64,000 nucleotides of DNA from Talpa occidentalis (GCF_014898055.3 NW_023603184.1:115806615-115870614); one strand, 5' to 3'; shown: positions 36,285 to 48,100, counted from the stretch's first letter. A program made the numbers and translations. Notes: a model not told the origin generated them from the letters alone.

Positions 36285-36650
36285 TTTAACATCTTCTATG
36301 CACGTGTTAAAAATGCAATTCCCTCCCCACTTGAAGATGGATATGGCCGTGTGACTTGCTTTAGCCAGTGAAATGAAATCAGATGTCATCTCCAGGCATA
36401 TATTTTAAGAATCAGTGTGTGATTTGCCACCTTCTTTTTCTCCCTATCCATGCGATTGGAAGTATACTGATATATTAGCTCTTTAAATGAGTGCTAGAGT
36501 AATAAAAAATAGCAAAGAGCACAGCCCCAAGCCAATCTATGATTCAGATCTGTAAATTGAATAGGAAATAATCTTTGGGCTTTTTGAAGTCCTCAAGACT
36601 TTTGGATTGTCTGTTAGGGCAATATAACTCTGCTTATCCTGACTGTTGCA
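36285..36650 (+). mobile_element. Probable ancient LTR fragment (MaLR-like)
   Basis: 'gtgtgacttgctttagccagtgaaatgaaatcagatg' and 'aagaatcagtgtgtgatttgccaccttc', ending 'aatataactctgcttatcctgactgttgcag', follow an order I associate with an old mammalian LTR. Family assignment is uncertain. Confidence 0.4.
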
Positions 36651-36723
36651 GATTTTTTCAGGATTAGTAAAATAAGGTAGAGCCTCAATACATGTCCCTT
36701 ATGATAATAATTACTACCATCCA

Positions 36724-37260
36724 GGTTTCACTTATTACAGGAATATAGGGGAACCAAATAAGACATCAGTGTAAAAAAAATAATAACAGTACAAAACACA
36801 ACAAAGCAAAAAACAGACAAGTACAAATCAGAGACATACTGCAGGGGAGGAGTAGGGAGAGGGACCAGAAGGAGGGAGGGAAGAGAACAGGAGACTGTGG
36901 CGATGGTGCACAGGTGCCTTGGGGAAGGAAATTCTTTTTTTTTTTTTTAAAGATTTATTTATTTATACAAGCACTGGGTACAGTCAGAAGCACGGGAGGG
37001 TGAGAGAATTCACCTGAGACAGAGCGGAGAGCAGAACAGGCAGACTGACGAAGTACACTGCTGAGGGGAGCAGCGGGCGGCAGGAGAGGTCTGCGCGCCG
37101 TGTGGGACCCTCACCCAGTGGCCAGGGATCGAACCGGCGCTGCAGAGGCTGCAGGCATCTTTGCAACCCAGCGCTCAACCACTGTGCCACCGGGGAGGCC
37201 CTGGGGAAGGAAATTCTATGGGGACTCAACCTGAGGGAGGTGGGGGGTTGTTTAAAAAAA
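36724..37260 (+). mobile_element. Retroposed insertion with TSD ataattactaccatcca, containing a SINE
   Basis: The 17-bp ATAATTACTACCATCCA lies at 36,707-36,723 and 37,261-37,277 and brackets a segment ending GTTTAAAAAAA, i.e. a plus-strand retrotransposition product. Minus the internal SINE it is about 270 bp and purine-rich ('cagggaggagtagggagaggg'-like), resembling an L1 3' UTR end, though I cannot name it. Confidence 0.7.
36936..37202 (-). mobile_element. tRNA-derived SINE nested in the retroposed insertion
   Basis: Near-consensus reverse copy. TSD GGGGAAGGAAATTCT lies at 36,921-36,935 and 37,203-37,217. Confidence 0.92.
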
Positions 37261-37308
37261 ATAATTACTACCATCCATTAAGTGCCCTCTCTGTGCCTGG
37301 CACAGAGG

Positions 37309-37765
37309 TTCAATTTTCCTTTTTATCTTGCAGAAAGTTTAAGGAAACAAAAGGGGTTTTTTTTGCAAGAATACACATAAAATTCATTAAAAAATGCTGT
37401 AAAGAAATTTACACAACTATGTCAATAATTTTTTGTGTACATTATCTCTGATCTTCATAACAAAGTCGTATATCATAAAAGCCTCCATTTTAAGGAGAAA
37501 AACAAAATTCAGAACGGTTAGTGTTTTGCGTAACATCATCCAGCTAGAAGTTGTAGAGCTGGGATTCAAATCTGGTATATTCTTCCCATCTTTATTTTTA
37601 TCCCTTGTCTTTGGGATTTTATGACATTTAAAAAGTTATTGACATAGTTGTGTAAATTTCTTTACAGCATTTGTTTATGAATTTTATGTGTATTCTTGCA
37701 AAAAAAAAAAAAAAACCCTTCTCTTTTCTTAAACTTTCTGCCAGATAAAAAGGAATAAATTGAAC
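37309..37765. repeat. Inverted duplication, arms about 120-130 bp, loop about 207 bp
   Basis: Arm 1 (37,309-37,428) starts TTCAATTTTCCTTTTTATCT and ends ATGTCAATAA. Arm 2 (37,636-37,765) is its reverse complement with small differences (a longer A-run, a few substitutions and a short insertion), roughly 90% alike by eye. Arm 1 interrupts a MIR, so arm 2 is the likely source. RNA from here could form a long hairpin. Confidence 0.9.
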
Positions 37766-37984
37766 TAAAGGTGGAAGAGCTTGCTATTCAAGCTCCTGCT
37801 TGTTTCCTCCGAGAAAAGTTCCTAAACTCAAGTAGCTTTTACATTTTTTAGGCTTGAGCAGTTAAGATGTATTATGCTTATGAAAGTAAAAAAATCATTT
37901 CAAAATTGGAGTGGAATGAGTCAGATTAGAATGAATTAGATTAAGTAAATTCTCAAACCCAACATTTACTGTTTCTCTTTCTTT

Positions 37985-38330
37985 TATGAACTGAGATTAT
38001 AATTCACATGTTATAAACTTAACCATTTAAAATGTACATTCAATGGCTTTTAGTATATTTGAAGTTCTGTATCCATCTCCCCAATCAATTTTAGAATATT
38101 TTATTACCTCAAATAGGAACCCCACACACCTCAACTGTTACCCACTCTCCCCACTCTTACCAACTACTAATTAACTTTTTCGATTCTGCTTCTTTTTCTA
38201 GTTGGCTTCCAGAATGTCAGTTTCTCATTATCCCCACAAATGGTCCTTCCTCCCTGCCACCCCCCAGCCCTGTTTACAACTCTGCAATGTTTTGCTCAAT
38301 CATTTTTAATTTAAAGCTTTAATTCTGAAG
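37985..38330 (-). mobile_element. Old L1 (L1M-type) 3' fragment, antisense
   Basis: 'cattcaatggcttttagtatatttgaagttctgtatccatc' and 'caattttagaatattttattacctcaaataggaaccccac' match the reversed 3' UTR region of older L1 families. Confidence 0.6.
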
Positions 38331-38419
38331 TATCTCATATAATAAACTATTTTCTAAGAAAGTTTTTACTTACTCCCTAAGAATTTTCCTGTATTATAAT
38401 GTTGAAGGTTTTTTTAAAA

Positions 38420-38600
38420 AAAAAAAGTACGGCTTTATTAAGGTCTCATCTGCTCATGACCTGATTATCCAGTTTGAGGAGCTTTCGAAATCTTTTCTTC
38501 TTTTTCATTGTTCTCTCATGAGCCATTTTACAGTGTAGTTCCTCAAACTCATTATACAAGGTGGTCAAATAGAAGAGATTAAATTAAAATTGTTCTTTTA
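38420..38600 (-). pseudogene. Possible retrocopy fragment of an unidentified gene
   Basis: The minus strand from about 38,580 to 38,448 reads without a stop through a Lys/Arg-rich segment (around MAHERTMKKKKRFRKLL) to a TGA. AATAAA follows about 10 nt later (38,432-38,437), then a T-run/A-run. The layout (frame end, poly-A signal, homopolymer) resembles the 3' end of a processed pseudogene. I do not recognise the parent gene, no TSD was found, and the homopolymer next to the signal is T on this strand rather than A. Confidence 0.3.
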
Positions 38601-38669
38601 CATGACTCTGTTTATAAAAAAAAATGTCAGTTAGGAGAAAGAAGTTTTGAAATTAAAGGTAAAAAGATT

Positions 38670-38940
38670 TTTTTTTAAAGATTTATTTATTTTATTTATA
38701 CAAGAACTGGGGTACAGGCCAGATGCGTGGGAGGGTGAGAGGATTCACCAGAGATAGAGCAGAGAACACAGCAGGCAGACTGAAGAAATATACTGCTGAG
38801 GGGAGCAGCGGGCGCGACAGGAGAGGTCTGCAGTGCCATGTGGGACCCTCGCCGGCAGCCGGGGATCGAACCGGCACTGCAGAGGCTGTGGACAGCTTCA
38901 CAGCACAGCACTCAACTGCCTGCGCCACCAGAGGAGGCCC
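38670..38940 (-). mobile_element. tRNA-derived SINE, TSD aaaggtaaaaagatt
   Basis: Reverse copy of the (plus-strand) CCTCGCCGGCAGCCGGGGATC subfamily. The perfect 15-bp TSD lies at 38,655-38,669 and 38,941-38,955. Confidence 0.93.
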
Positions 38941-39047
38941 AAAGGTAAAAAGATTATTAAGGATCATGTGTGAATTTTAGTGAACTGTATTCACAAGTAC
39001 TGTGGAGTGTCTGGCTTCTTACTTTTTATAATACTTATTGTCATGGA

Positions 39048-39302
39048 GGGCCTCCCCCGTGGCGCAGCGGGCTGAGTGCTGCGCCTTGAGGCTGTCCACA
39101 GACTCAGCTGCGCGGGTTCGATTCCTGGTCAGCTAGGGAGAAACCCACATGGCGCTGTAGACCTCTCCTCTCTTGCCTGCTGCTCCCCTCAGCAGTGTCT
39201 TCTGTCCATCTGCCTGATCTGTCTCTGGTGAATTCTCTCATCCTCCTGTGCCTCTGACTGTACCCCAGCTCTTGTATAAATAAATAAATCTTAAAAAAAA
39301 AA
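39048..39302 (+). mobile_element. tRNA-derived SINE, TSD acttattgtcatgga
   Basis: Head GGGCCTCCCCCGTGGCGCAG, intact box B GGTTCGATTCC, then TGGTCAGCTAGGGAGAAACC as in the older subfamily. TSD lies at 39,033-39,047 and 39,303-39,317, perfect, so this subfamily was also active fairly recently. Confidence 0.93.
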
Positions 39303-39317
39303 ACTTATTGTCATGGA

Positions 39318-42300
39318 AAATTAATGGCTTGTTGAATCAGATTGTATTTGTTACCATGAGACTCAAACTACCTGAACCATATGATTGGAGAACATTTCTA
39401 GAATTAGCACCGGTTCCAAAGTTTGTTGGTGGAAGGTAGTGCTGATGCTAGTAAATTTTACTGATATTAAATAAAACAGGGAGTGACAAAATACAAGTAA
39501 GAGAATGGGTGAGATGAATTGTTTCTAGGAGGTAAGAAATTAATGAACCATATGCATGTTTATACCCTTCTGAAGATGGTTTTTCTGTAGCTTATTGAGT
39601 CTGAATGATTTGGTTGATGGGGGTCTGGTTCTAGTCTGTACTTGTGCTAGCTGACTTGTTTTCTGTATGTTTTGGATACATGCAGCGATAGCAACCTGTT
39701 AGGTCTCTGGTAAAACCCCATGTAAACATGCGTGAAGCCTGTACATGTGAGGTTGAATAAGCACATCCTAGGGCCTCAAAGCACATTAACATTGTTGGAC
39801 AGTTATGACAATGGAAAAACTGTGGATGACGAGGATGCTTAAAGAGCAATGCCTTAATTAAAAGACAAAGCAGGCACTTTACAGGCAAAGAGGACATGAC
39901 ATGCCTTTTTTTTTTTTTAATCATTGAGCTTTGCATTTCAATTCTGCTCCAATTATGATTTCCTATCCTCATGAAGTTTACCTTCAGCAAATGTTTATTT
40001 AGCAACTACAAAATAATGCACATCTCATCACCTGTGAACTCTGAGGGATACAATGTAGAAGTGACAGGACCCCTGCCTCAAGATTGTGGGGGAGTATAGA
40101 CTATATTTGGGAACCAATGAGTGCAGTGTGTGGACCACTATGTTAGTGGGGAAAATGGAAGACAGATGAAAAGGAGTCTAGGACTCGAATTGGTAGGTTC
40201 TTGAAAGTCAAATTTACATGTTAGGACTTTACTCTTTGGAAAACAGTAATTCACTTTTTTTCTTTCTAATGTGAAAAGAAAGTGATCAAAGCTGTTTTTG
40301 GCTAAATAGTCACATATTTTTTTCCCCACTGATAATCATGATCTTTTTTTCGATGGTAAGTTTTCAGTGAATAAAAACAATGATCTCTTTTACTTGCTTG
40401 TTTAATGTCCAATGCAATGTGGTAGGCTGTGCTTAATATTTAGTTCATGTAAACAGCAGCTGTTATTGAAAATTCATGTGTTCTCAGCATGGAGTGAATA
40501 AAGGACCCCCATTGTTCTTCACATTTATTTAGCTAAAGTAAAAATAAGAAACTCAGGCAATGTAGCAAATCATTTGTCTAAGATGACCTTTAAATCCTTG
40601 TGAAGCTACCAGGTTCTACAGAGTGTGGAAATGCTATGTTCGGAACTGATATGTTCTGTACTTCATTCATGCAGCATTTTCAATGTTATGTCTATAGACA
40701 GACTCCAAAGGATTCACATTTATTTAACTTATCTATGGTTCTAGTTAGATACAATAAATCTTATGCCCCTCTTTCATTGTCCGACATGTCCTTTCTGGGG
40801 TCTCCTGATCCTAATTTGTCATCATAAAGAGGATGTGAGTGATTCCACTGTAGGCACCATATTGTAAGGGCATCTAAAGAAAGGACAGGGGAAAATTTGA
40901 GTTTCCTCAGTTGAGTCAGGGGAAAAGAAGAATGAGGGTGATGATTGTAGAGCTTGCCTTAGTTCCTCCAGGAATTTAAAGAGGGAAAACAAGCATTTTT
41001 GTAGTTTCCAGAAATAGGACTGACTGCCAGCTTCTTGCCATCCTCCGTCTTAGCCTAGCAGTGGGAGAGGAACAAGCAGGCACAGGCAGGCTGACTACTT
41101 TCCTGCCTGTGACAGCTCCAGATTACAAATGTGCAGAACAAGATTACTGTGCCAGCATTCCAGGCCTGGGGAGCAATGGGGGTGGGCTGGCATAAGGGGA
41201 AGAAAAATAATAAAATAAAATAGAGGATATCATGAGAAGAAGTAGAAGTAAGCATAGTAGATACAGTACTAAGGTGTTCTGAGAAGGCTGCAGGGAGGGA
41301 GAGATGAGGGCAGGAGACAGAATGCCTTGTGCTGCATGGGAGTGTGTCTGAGAGCTCTGTGGGGGTGTTTGCAGAGGAAGTTGTGTGGGCATGTGTGTGC
41401 AAAATGTACATTAGGGAGGGGTTTTATTGATGTAGGAGTGGGAGGGTGTGTGCAGTAGGGTGTGGAATGTGGGGGTGGAGAGAAAAAAGAGTGCTGAGGG
41501 AGGAGGACTTTTATGGAGTGCCAGGAACACCCAATTCACAAAGGAAAATTGCCAGCTGCCAGAGTCAAATCTCCTTTGTGGGAACCAATCAGCTCCCCAC
41601 AGAAGATTCTGGCTACAGATCTTACCCTAGGATGTCTGCCAGATGTTTGACCCATGAAGGGAGGGACACAATTTCTGGATTTTTACCACACCCTGATCCA
41701 TGATCTTTCCCAGGGATTAATGTTTTGGCTTACATATTACCATAGTGTTGGTCACAGAACAGCATTTCTTGGCAGGCAATCTAGGCAGTAGAACCGTAAA
41801 CTAGAAAGAAATACTTTCTAGTCTTGGTTTCTTCATGTGCTTTCTGATAGCCTTTAAGATCATACTGTGATATTTCTGTGCCCTGGTTTCCACTTTTTTT
41901 AGCGACAAGAAAATATGTGTCAACCAGCTAAGGGAAGTATGATATAGAATTCATAATTGCAACATAAATAAAGATCAATGGGTGAAAACTTTTATTCCAG
42001 CATGAGAAAGAATTTCTAGTAAAGATTGTTCAAAACTAGAAGAGATTGATGTAGTTGGCAGGTGTCATGCCATTAGACATGTTCAAACAGAGGCAAGATG
42101 ACCAACTGTTGGGTGTTTAGGGTGAATAAGAGGCGTAGGTAAGGCACTTTGAAGAGTTATGAAAAAAAGTCTGAGCTGTTATGATATTAGGACTACATGA
42201 TTCTGATAGGATGGCTTGCTTAAATGACCTTTTGATTTCTCCCAGGAGAAAAGGAATGTAGGAAAAGTGGCAGTGTTGGAAGAGTCCTCAGAAGGTTCAG

Positions 42301-43460
42301 AGTCTCATTCTAACTCATCAGGATTGAGAAGATCGTAAGATGAAAGTCTTGATTCAAAGTAAAGACAATTAACAACATGAATTAGCTAAGGTTGTTAACC
42401 ATTCTTTAAATGGTTGTTTTGCATCAATGAATCAGAACTCATTGAATTCTACCTTGCTTCTTACCTCAGAATAAATAGTAACTACTGCTGTATTTTATAC
42501 TTTAAACTACACTCGAAATGTAAGAATCATTTGTTTCAACCATCCATAACTTATCTCTCCAACAGTATTGTCCACTTGGAATACATCCACAAACCAAGAA
42601 TTATGTAAAAAGTTTACTGAGGAGGCAAAATAGATGTCACTCAATTCATTCTCTAAAATTCACAGAATTAAAGTTCTCAGTATTTAGATTACTGACCTCT
42701 ACCACTTAATGTCAGTAAACCATTACTGAAAGGCATAGTTATACACAAAAAAGCTCACTGGAAGCCTATTCCCCATTATTTTAAGTGGGAAAAATTATGA
42801 TGTGTTACATATCATTCCCAAACCACCAATATATTTCTTAAAAGGTAATGAAATCATAGTAAAATGTGTATATGTAAGTAACAAATTACATGGTGTGATG
42901 CAAGATGACTGAGCAATGCTTGCTGATCACCGGGGAACTGACATGGTTGTTAACAGCTGCTTTGGAGGCTGTGCTCTCCCTCTCAGCACCAGCAACTGAG
43001 AAACTCACCTTTGCTGACAATGTACATGTTTAAAAGTATGTGTGTATGATCCTGGCTTTCAATCAATTATACATCTTTTCCCAATACTGCTTTTGAAAAA
43101 GTTGAGTTTTGAGTATGTAAATACACATTTCCCCATAAAAACAGCAGCCAAAAATGATATATTGAGATATAAATATATATATGTCCCATAAAGTTGGATG
43201 TCAAAAACCAAGAAATGTGAGATAAATGTTAACCAAGGATATGTCTAGTAGTATGCGGAAACCTGCTTATATTGGTTCACAAGAGACAACTGTTAAATCA
43301 GGATTTTAGCAAGCTGCTTCATGTCACATTGGTAACTTGAAATTGGCCATGGTGGGAATATTTACACCACAAAAATAGGCAAATGCTATAAATCAGTAAC
43401 TTCTCCCGCCCCTATGAGATCTGGTTGATAAGCATTTACCATCAAACCACTGAGTATGCC
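39318..43460. other. Non-coding sequence, no gene recognised
   Basis: Long AT-rich stretch without a convincing exon. A diverged antisense MIR core is visible near 40,530-40,605 ('aagaaactcaggcaatgtagcaaatcatttgtctaag'). The frames at 39,631-40,005 and 41,055-41,411 have no recognisable domains or splice context. Confidence 0.5.
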
Positions 43461-43950
43461 TATACTAGTCTTCCTCAGTGTAAGGGTTACATCTCCATTA
43501 ACCCATCAAAAGTTGACTCTATCACAAATCAAAAATGAATTTAATACACCCAAGCTGCCAAACATCATAGCTTACTCTAACCTACTTTAAACATGCTTAG
43601 AACATTTACATTAGCCTACAGTTGGGCAAAATCGTCAAATGCAAAGCCTATTTCACAATAAAGTGACAAATATCTTGGGTAATTTACTCTATGCTGCATG
43701 AAAGTGAAAAGTAGTCTGCAGAATATCAGGGCTTTACTCTGTGATCACATGGCTGACTGAGAGCTGGGTTCACTGCTCCTGCCTAGCACCTGAGAGAGAG
43801 AATCCTACTGTGCATCACTAGCCTGGGAAAAATCAAAGATTCAAAATTTCAAGTGTGGTTTCTACTGGACTTGTATTGCTTTTGTACCATTGTAAAGTCA
43901 ACATCTCCTAAGTTGAATCATTGTAAATCAGGAACAGATAGTATGCTATT
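43460..43950 (-). mobile_element. TcMar-Tigger type DNA transposon remnant (non-autonomous)
   Basis: 'aacatcatagcttactctaacctactttaaacatgcttag' (43,560), 'ttagcctacagttgggcaaaatcgtcaaatgcaaagcctatttcacaataaagtg' (43,611), 'gtggtttctactggacttgtattgcttttgtaccattgtaaagtc' (43,855), 'agttgaatcattgtaaatcagg' (43,912). This is the order of a Tigger-family internal-deletion element in reverse. No transposase frame. Confidence 0.7.
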
Positions 43951-44481
43951 TCATCAAAGTTAAGATATCATTGCTTGTTGGAAATAGTATTATATCATGG
44001 ATAGGCTAGATTTATGCTGTAGTGAAAACATCCCACAACATAATACAACAGAAGTTTATCTCATGCTACAATGAGGGTAATTAGGGGACTCTGCTGTGGC
44101 TAGTCATGTACTAAAGAAGACCCTAACATTCTATGAGGGGTTGCAGTAGACTGTGTGTTATAGTGTATTCTGGTGAGAGAAAAGTCATCCTAAAGTCAAG
44201 ACCTAGTTTTTCTCTGCTTTGATCCAGAAATAACACAAGTCACTTTTCATATTTTTCTGGCTAGAACTAGTCACACAACCTACTTACAAGAGCACCAGGG
44301 AAGTACGGAGGACAGACCAGGTGAGCTCCACTGTTTCAGTTACACACGCCATTATTTATATGTTGCCAAGGCAAAAAAACAAAAAACAAAAAAACAAAAA
44401 CTCTACTATCAACCTATGACTTAAAGCTTTCTTTTAACAGAAAAAAAGTTATCTGGACATACATTTAAAAAATTCATTTGC

Positions 44482-45350
44482 TGTTGGCGAGGTTGTGGAG
44501 AAAAAGGAACTCTCCTGCACTGTTGGTGGGAGTGCAAACTGGTCCAACCACTATGGAGAGCTGTGTGGAGATTTCTGGACCTACTAAACATAGAGCTTCC
44601 ATATGATCCAGCAATTCCACTCCTAGGTATTTACCCAAAGGACACAGAAACATCAATTCCAAAGAGCACCTGCACACCTATGTTTATAGCAGCACTGTTT
44701 ACAATAGCTAAGCTTTGGAAACAGCCCAAATGCCCAAAAATAGATGACTGGATCAAGAAGATGTGGTACATATATACCATGGAATATTACTCAGCATTCA
44801 AAAAAGATAAACACATGCAATTTGCAGCAACATGGATGGCACTGGAAGGGATCATGCTCAGCGAAATAAGCCAAAAAGAAAAAGAAAAATACCGGATGGT
44901 CTCACTCATAGCAGGAATCTAGAAAACTTAAATAAGGGACCAGGAAAATGAATAACTATAAGAAAGTGAAAATCAAAATCAACAAAAAACTATGAACCAG
45001 AGACACTTTTTGGGGGGTGGGGGGCGGGAGGGGAGGGATTGGGGTCAGAATGGGGGGGTTGCAATTGTATGGGGAATATAAAAATAAAATTTATTATAAA
45101 AAAAATAAAATAAAAGGAGGATATCCTCACAAAAAAAAAAAAAAAAAGAAAGGATATACTGCAACAAGAAGGAAAATGAGCACAGAAGGAAGGAGTGGGA
45201 GATTAGGCGCATAATCAGCAAATAATTAACAAAACATATTGGTAAATCTATTTAACTACTGATTGCTAATGATAACTATAACAACAAATTTTGTAATTCT
45301 AAAAACTGGTCAAACTAAAATTCTATAATCAATAAAGTGGCAGATTGAAA
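44482..45350 (+). mobile_element. 5'-truncated L1 with 3' transduction
   Basis: L1 part: from 44,482 through the ORF2 C-terminus (open frame 44,563-44,922), G-rich 3' UTR and first A-rich tail (about 45,082-45,116). Then follow GGAGGATATCCTCAC, a second A-run (45,130-45,147) and about 200 bp of non-L1 sequence ending with AATAAAG (about 45,331) and a third A-run. The perfect 15-bp TSD AAAAAATTCATTTGC flanks the whole at 44,467-44,481 and 45,351-45,365, so all of it arrived in one event. Confidence 0.9.
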
Positions 45351-45365
45351 AAAAAATTCATTTGC

Positions 45366-47326
45366 ACTCTTTTGCATATATAGAAGGCTAATTAAGCAAT
45401 AAAAATGGTTAAAGTATTCTGTAAAACTTCTGCACTTCAAAAAATTGTATTATATTTTATTGAGGTTATGGTTAACAACAATGTATAGGATAACAAACTT
45501 ATGCACATTTAGAGACTGTTTTTTTTTAATCATTATTTGATTGAATCGACTGGTGTCTACGGTTTTCTACAGAGCATAAGACACTGTCCCATCAGAGCAT
45601 GAGTTAGGCAAGATTTCTTAAAAGAGTGTTCTATTATTGTCTCTTCCAGTCCACTGACCTCCATTATGCTGGTTTTAATTCTAAACTTTAAGATCCTACT
45701 GGAAGGTATTCATGGTAGGTTTTTAGAAACTAGGTTTCTACTCCTCAAATATCCTCAAATGATTTGCTGTCTAAAGCTGTATCCTGATGGGAAAAACTAA
45801 GTCACCATATTTTTAGCAAGCTCATGCTTTTAATGGACTAATTTCTCATGGATATAGGCAACTATGTCATAATGCTGCTTGGATGAGTGTGATTATGAAA
45901 AGTCATAAATTATAAGACTGAAGTCCTGACTTCAGAGATGTTGAAATCTAAAAAATAAAAGTAATAATATAAGTGTAATCAGTGAGTAATAAATGTGTCT
46001 TTTAAAATCTATTAAATAATACACTTGTCTAAGGGGAAGGCTGAAACGGATTTTTGAAAACTTGGACAGAAAGAGGGAGAAAAGCCCAGTGATTTAAAAG
46101 TTATGGGTAGATTTTTTTTTTCTCTCTAGATGGTAGCTGGAATTCACCTTCAGGAAAAATTGTTCTTTTGTTTTGGGAAAATCATCAGAATGAGTCATGT
46201 AGGTGTTTAAACGTAAGCTTAAGCAAAGGTCTTATTCTGAATTGGTGATTTTCAAGCAGAGTGACTCTGAGTTGCTAAACATCTCTATTGCAACTCAATA
46301 ACAAATGTGTGTTTTGTAATTTCTAAAACTGTATCTCTGCACATAGTATTTCCCATAGATAAATATTTATTTTCTTCAAAGTGTGAATTTAGACTATCTC
46401 GTGCAAGAAAGTGTTGCTTATTCATTTGGAGAATTGTGTGTATTCTCGTTCAGGAGCAAAACCTGGAGATTACATGAAGGATGAGTAGACAAAATCTACA
46501 TGTCACACCAATGGACAGGCCATACAAAGGAACAGGATAGGACTTGGTAGAGCTTAACAAGGTCTAGGCTATTGATGTCTGTAGGCTATATAAGGTTGAA
46601 TAATATAAAAATGTATTGATGTTGGATTGTTGTGTTTTGATACATTATCCTCTCTGGGAACCATGGAACAAGTTCATGATTCCATTGGTCTGTCATGTTA
46701 GGAAAAGTAATACCAATCAACTGATGATTGGAGAAGTGGGTCTTGAACTAGAGGAAGGAGACCTCTTCTAATCTCTGGTTCCTGGCTGTGGGCTCTGTTT
46801 GGAATTGTTCTGCACCTGGGGTTGGATTGAGTTGGACAGGGATGGGAACGAAACCAGCATATCCTTGTGGAGAACTTGGAATGGGTCTGCTTTGGGTTTA
46901 CATGTAAGCTCGTGTGGAAGTCAAGTCCAGCAGCAGTGCTCCAACTGTATTCCTCAACTTTCAGTTAAGCTTGATAAAAAGTGCAGCCTAGTCTCAGAAA
47001 GGTACCTCGAATTAAGGAAAGTAATATTTCACAGCTCAGGAGATAAGATACACCGGAGAATAGGGTGTTTTCTTCTAAAGTCAAGGAGGTGGAAGCAGCA
47101 TATTAGGAGTGCAGAAATTTTCCTGCAATTCCACTCAATATTGAAAACAGAAACTTGAAAATCAGGTGAGACAATCCAAGTTTTTACCTACAGTAGGCAC
47201 AAATACTGAAAGAAATGATAAAAGCAAAGCATGGGAGCTCTGTGGGAATGGATTATAGACAAATAGCACCACACATCTTAGATGATGCCCTGGGTCCTAA
47301 GACAACATTCTTTTACAGTCTGGTAC
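45366..47326. other. Non-coding sequence, no gene recognised
   Basis: AT-rich. The 119-codon plus frame at 46,799-47,158 has no motif I know, lacks CpG or promoter context and shows no matching splice signals. I treat it as a chance frame. Confidence 0.45.
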
Positions 47327-47340
47327 AAAATATGTATTTT

Positions 47341-47620
47341 CTTTCTTTTTTTTTTTTTTTAAAGATTTATTTATTTATTTATACAAGCACTGGGTATAGT
47401 CAGAAGCGCGGGAGGGTGACAGAATTCACCGGAGCCAGAGTGGGGAACAGAACAGGCAGAGTAACGAAATACACTGCTGAGGGGAGCAGCGGCGCGGCAG
47501 GAGAGGTCTGTCACGCCATGTGGGACCCTCGCTGGTAGCTGGGGATCGAAACCGGCGCTTCAGAGGCTGCGGGCAGCTTTGCAGCCCAGTGCTCAACTGC
47601 TGCGCCGCCAGGGGAGGCCC
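47341..47620 (-). mobile_element. tRNA-derived SINE inserted at the edge of an L1
   Basis: Reverse copy near consensus. Target CAAAATATGTATTTT (47,326-47,340) / CAAAATGTGTGTTT (47,621-47,634). The second target copy is also the 5' TSD of the following L1. Confidence 0.9.
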
Positions 47621-47634
47621 CAAAATGTGTGTTT

Positions 47635-48100
47635 CCTAATTCAAAAGGAAACCTTCGCTCTTATGTTTATTGCAGCATTATTTACAATAGCCAAGATATG
47701 GAAACAACCCAAATGCCCCCAAATAGACAATTGGATCAAAAAGTTATGGTATATTTATACAGTGGCATATTACTCAGCAATCAAAAAAGACAAATTCATG
47801 TCATTTGTGGCAACATGGATGGAGCTAGAGGGGATTATGCTAGCTGAAATTAGTCATAGAGGAAAAGATAAATACCAGATGGTCTCACTGATATGTGGTA
47901 TACAGAGAAACCAAACAAAAGGTCAAGGAAAAGTCAAAGCTAGCAAGCAAACCATGGAACTGAAGCACACAGCAAAGGAGGCGGATGGGGACAAAATAGG
48001 GGAGTGATGAACACAAGGGAATATGGTGATGTTCATGGGTGATATGGTAGCAGAAGAACTGTGGGCGCTACAATGATGTAACAAAAATAAATTTAATGTA
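47635..48100 (+). mobile_element. 5'-truncated L1 of a different subfamily
   Basis: The frame continuing to 48,007 carries the ORF2 C-terminus (motifs like FTIAKIWKQPKCP, WIKKLWYIYT) but ends in an alternative C-terminus. The 3' UTR lacks the G-run of the young copies ('gggcgctacaatgatgtaac' near 48,064). TSD AAAATGTGTGTTT lies at 47,622-47,634 and 48,101-48,113. Confidence 0.88.

Larger units (their letters stand above)
36690..37585 (-). mobile_element. MIR-type SINE, antisense, split by two later events
   Basis: 'gataataattactaccatcca' (36,703) should join 'ttaagtgccctctctgtgcctggcac' (37,278), then 'gtacattatctctgatcttcataac' (37,437), 'gcctccattttaaggagaaaaac' and 'catccagctagaagttgtagagctgggattcaaat' (37,535). 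The pieces are in correct antisense MIR order but separated by a retroposed insertion (36,724-37,260) and by one arm of an inverted duplication (37,309-37,428). Confidence 0.75.

Noticed and set aside
46799..47158. 119-codon plus-strand frame as a possible exon
   Set aside because: No recognisable domain, no plausible acceptor/donor pair in frame, and composition like the surrounding non-coding DNA.
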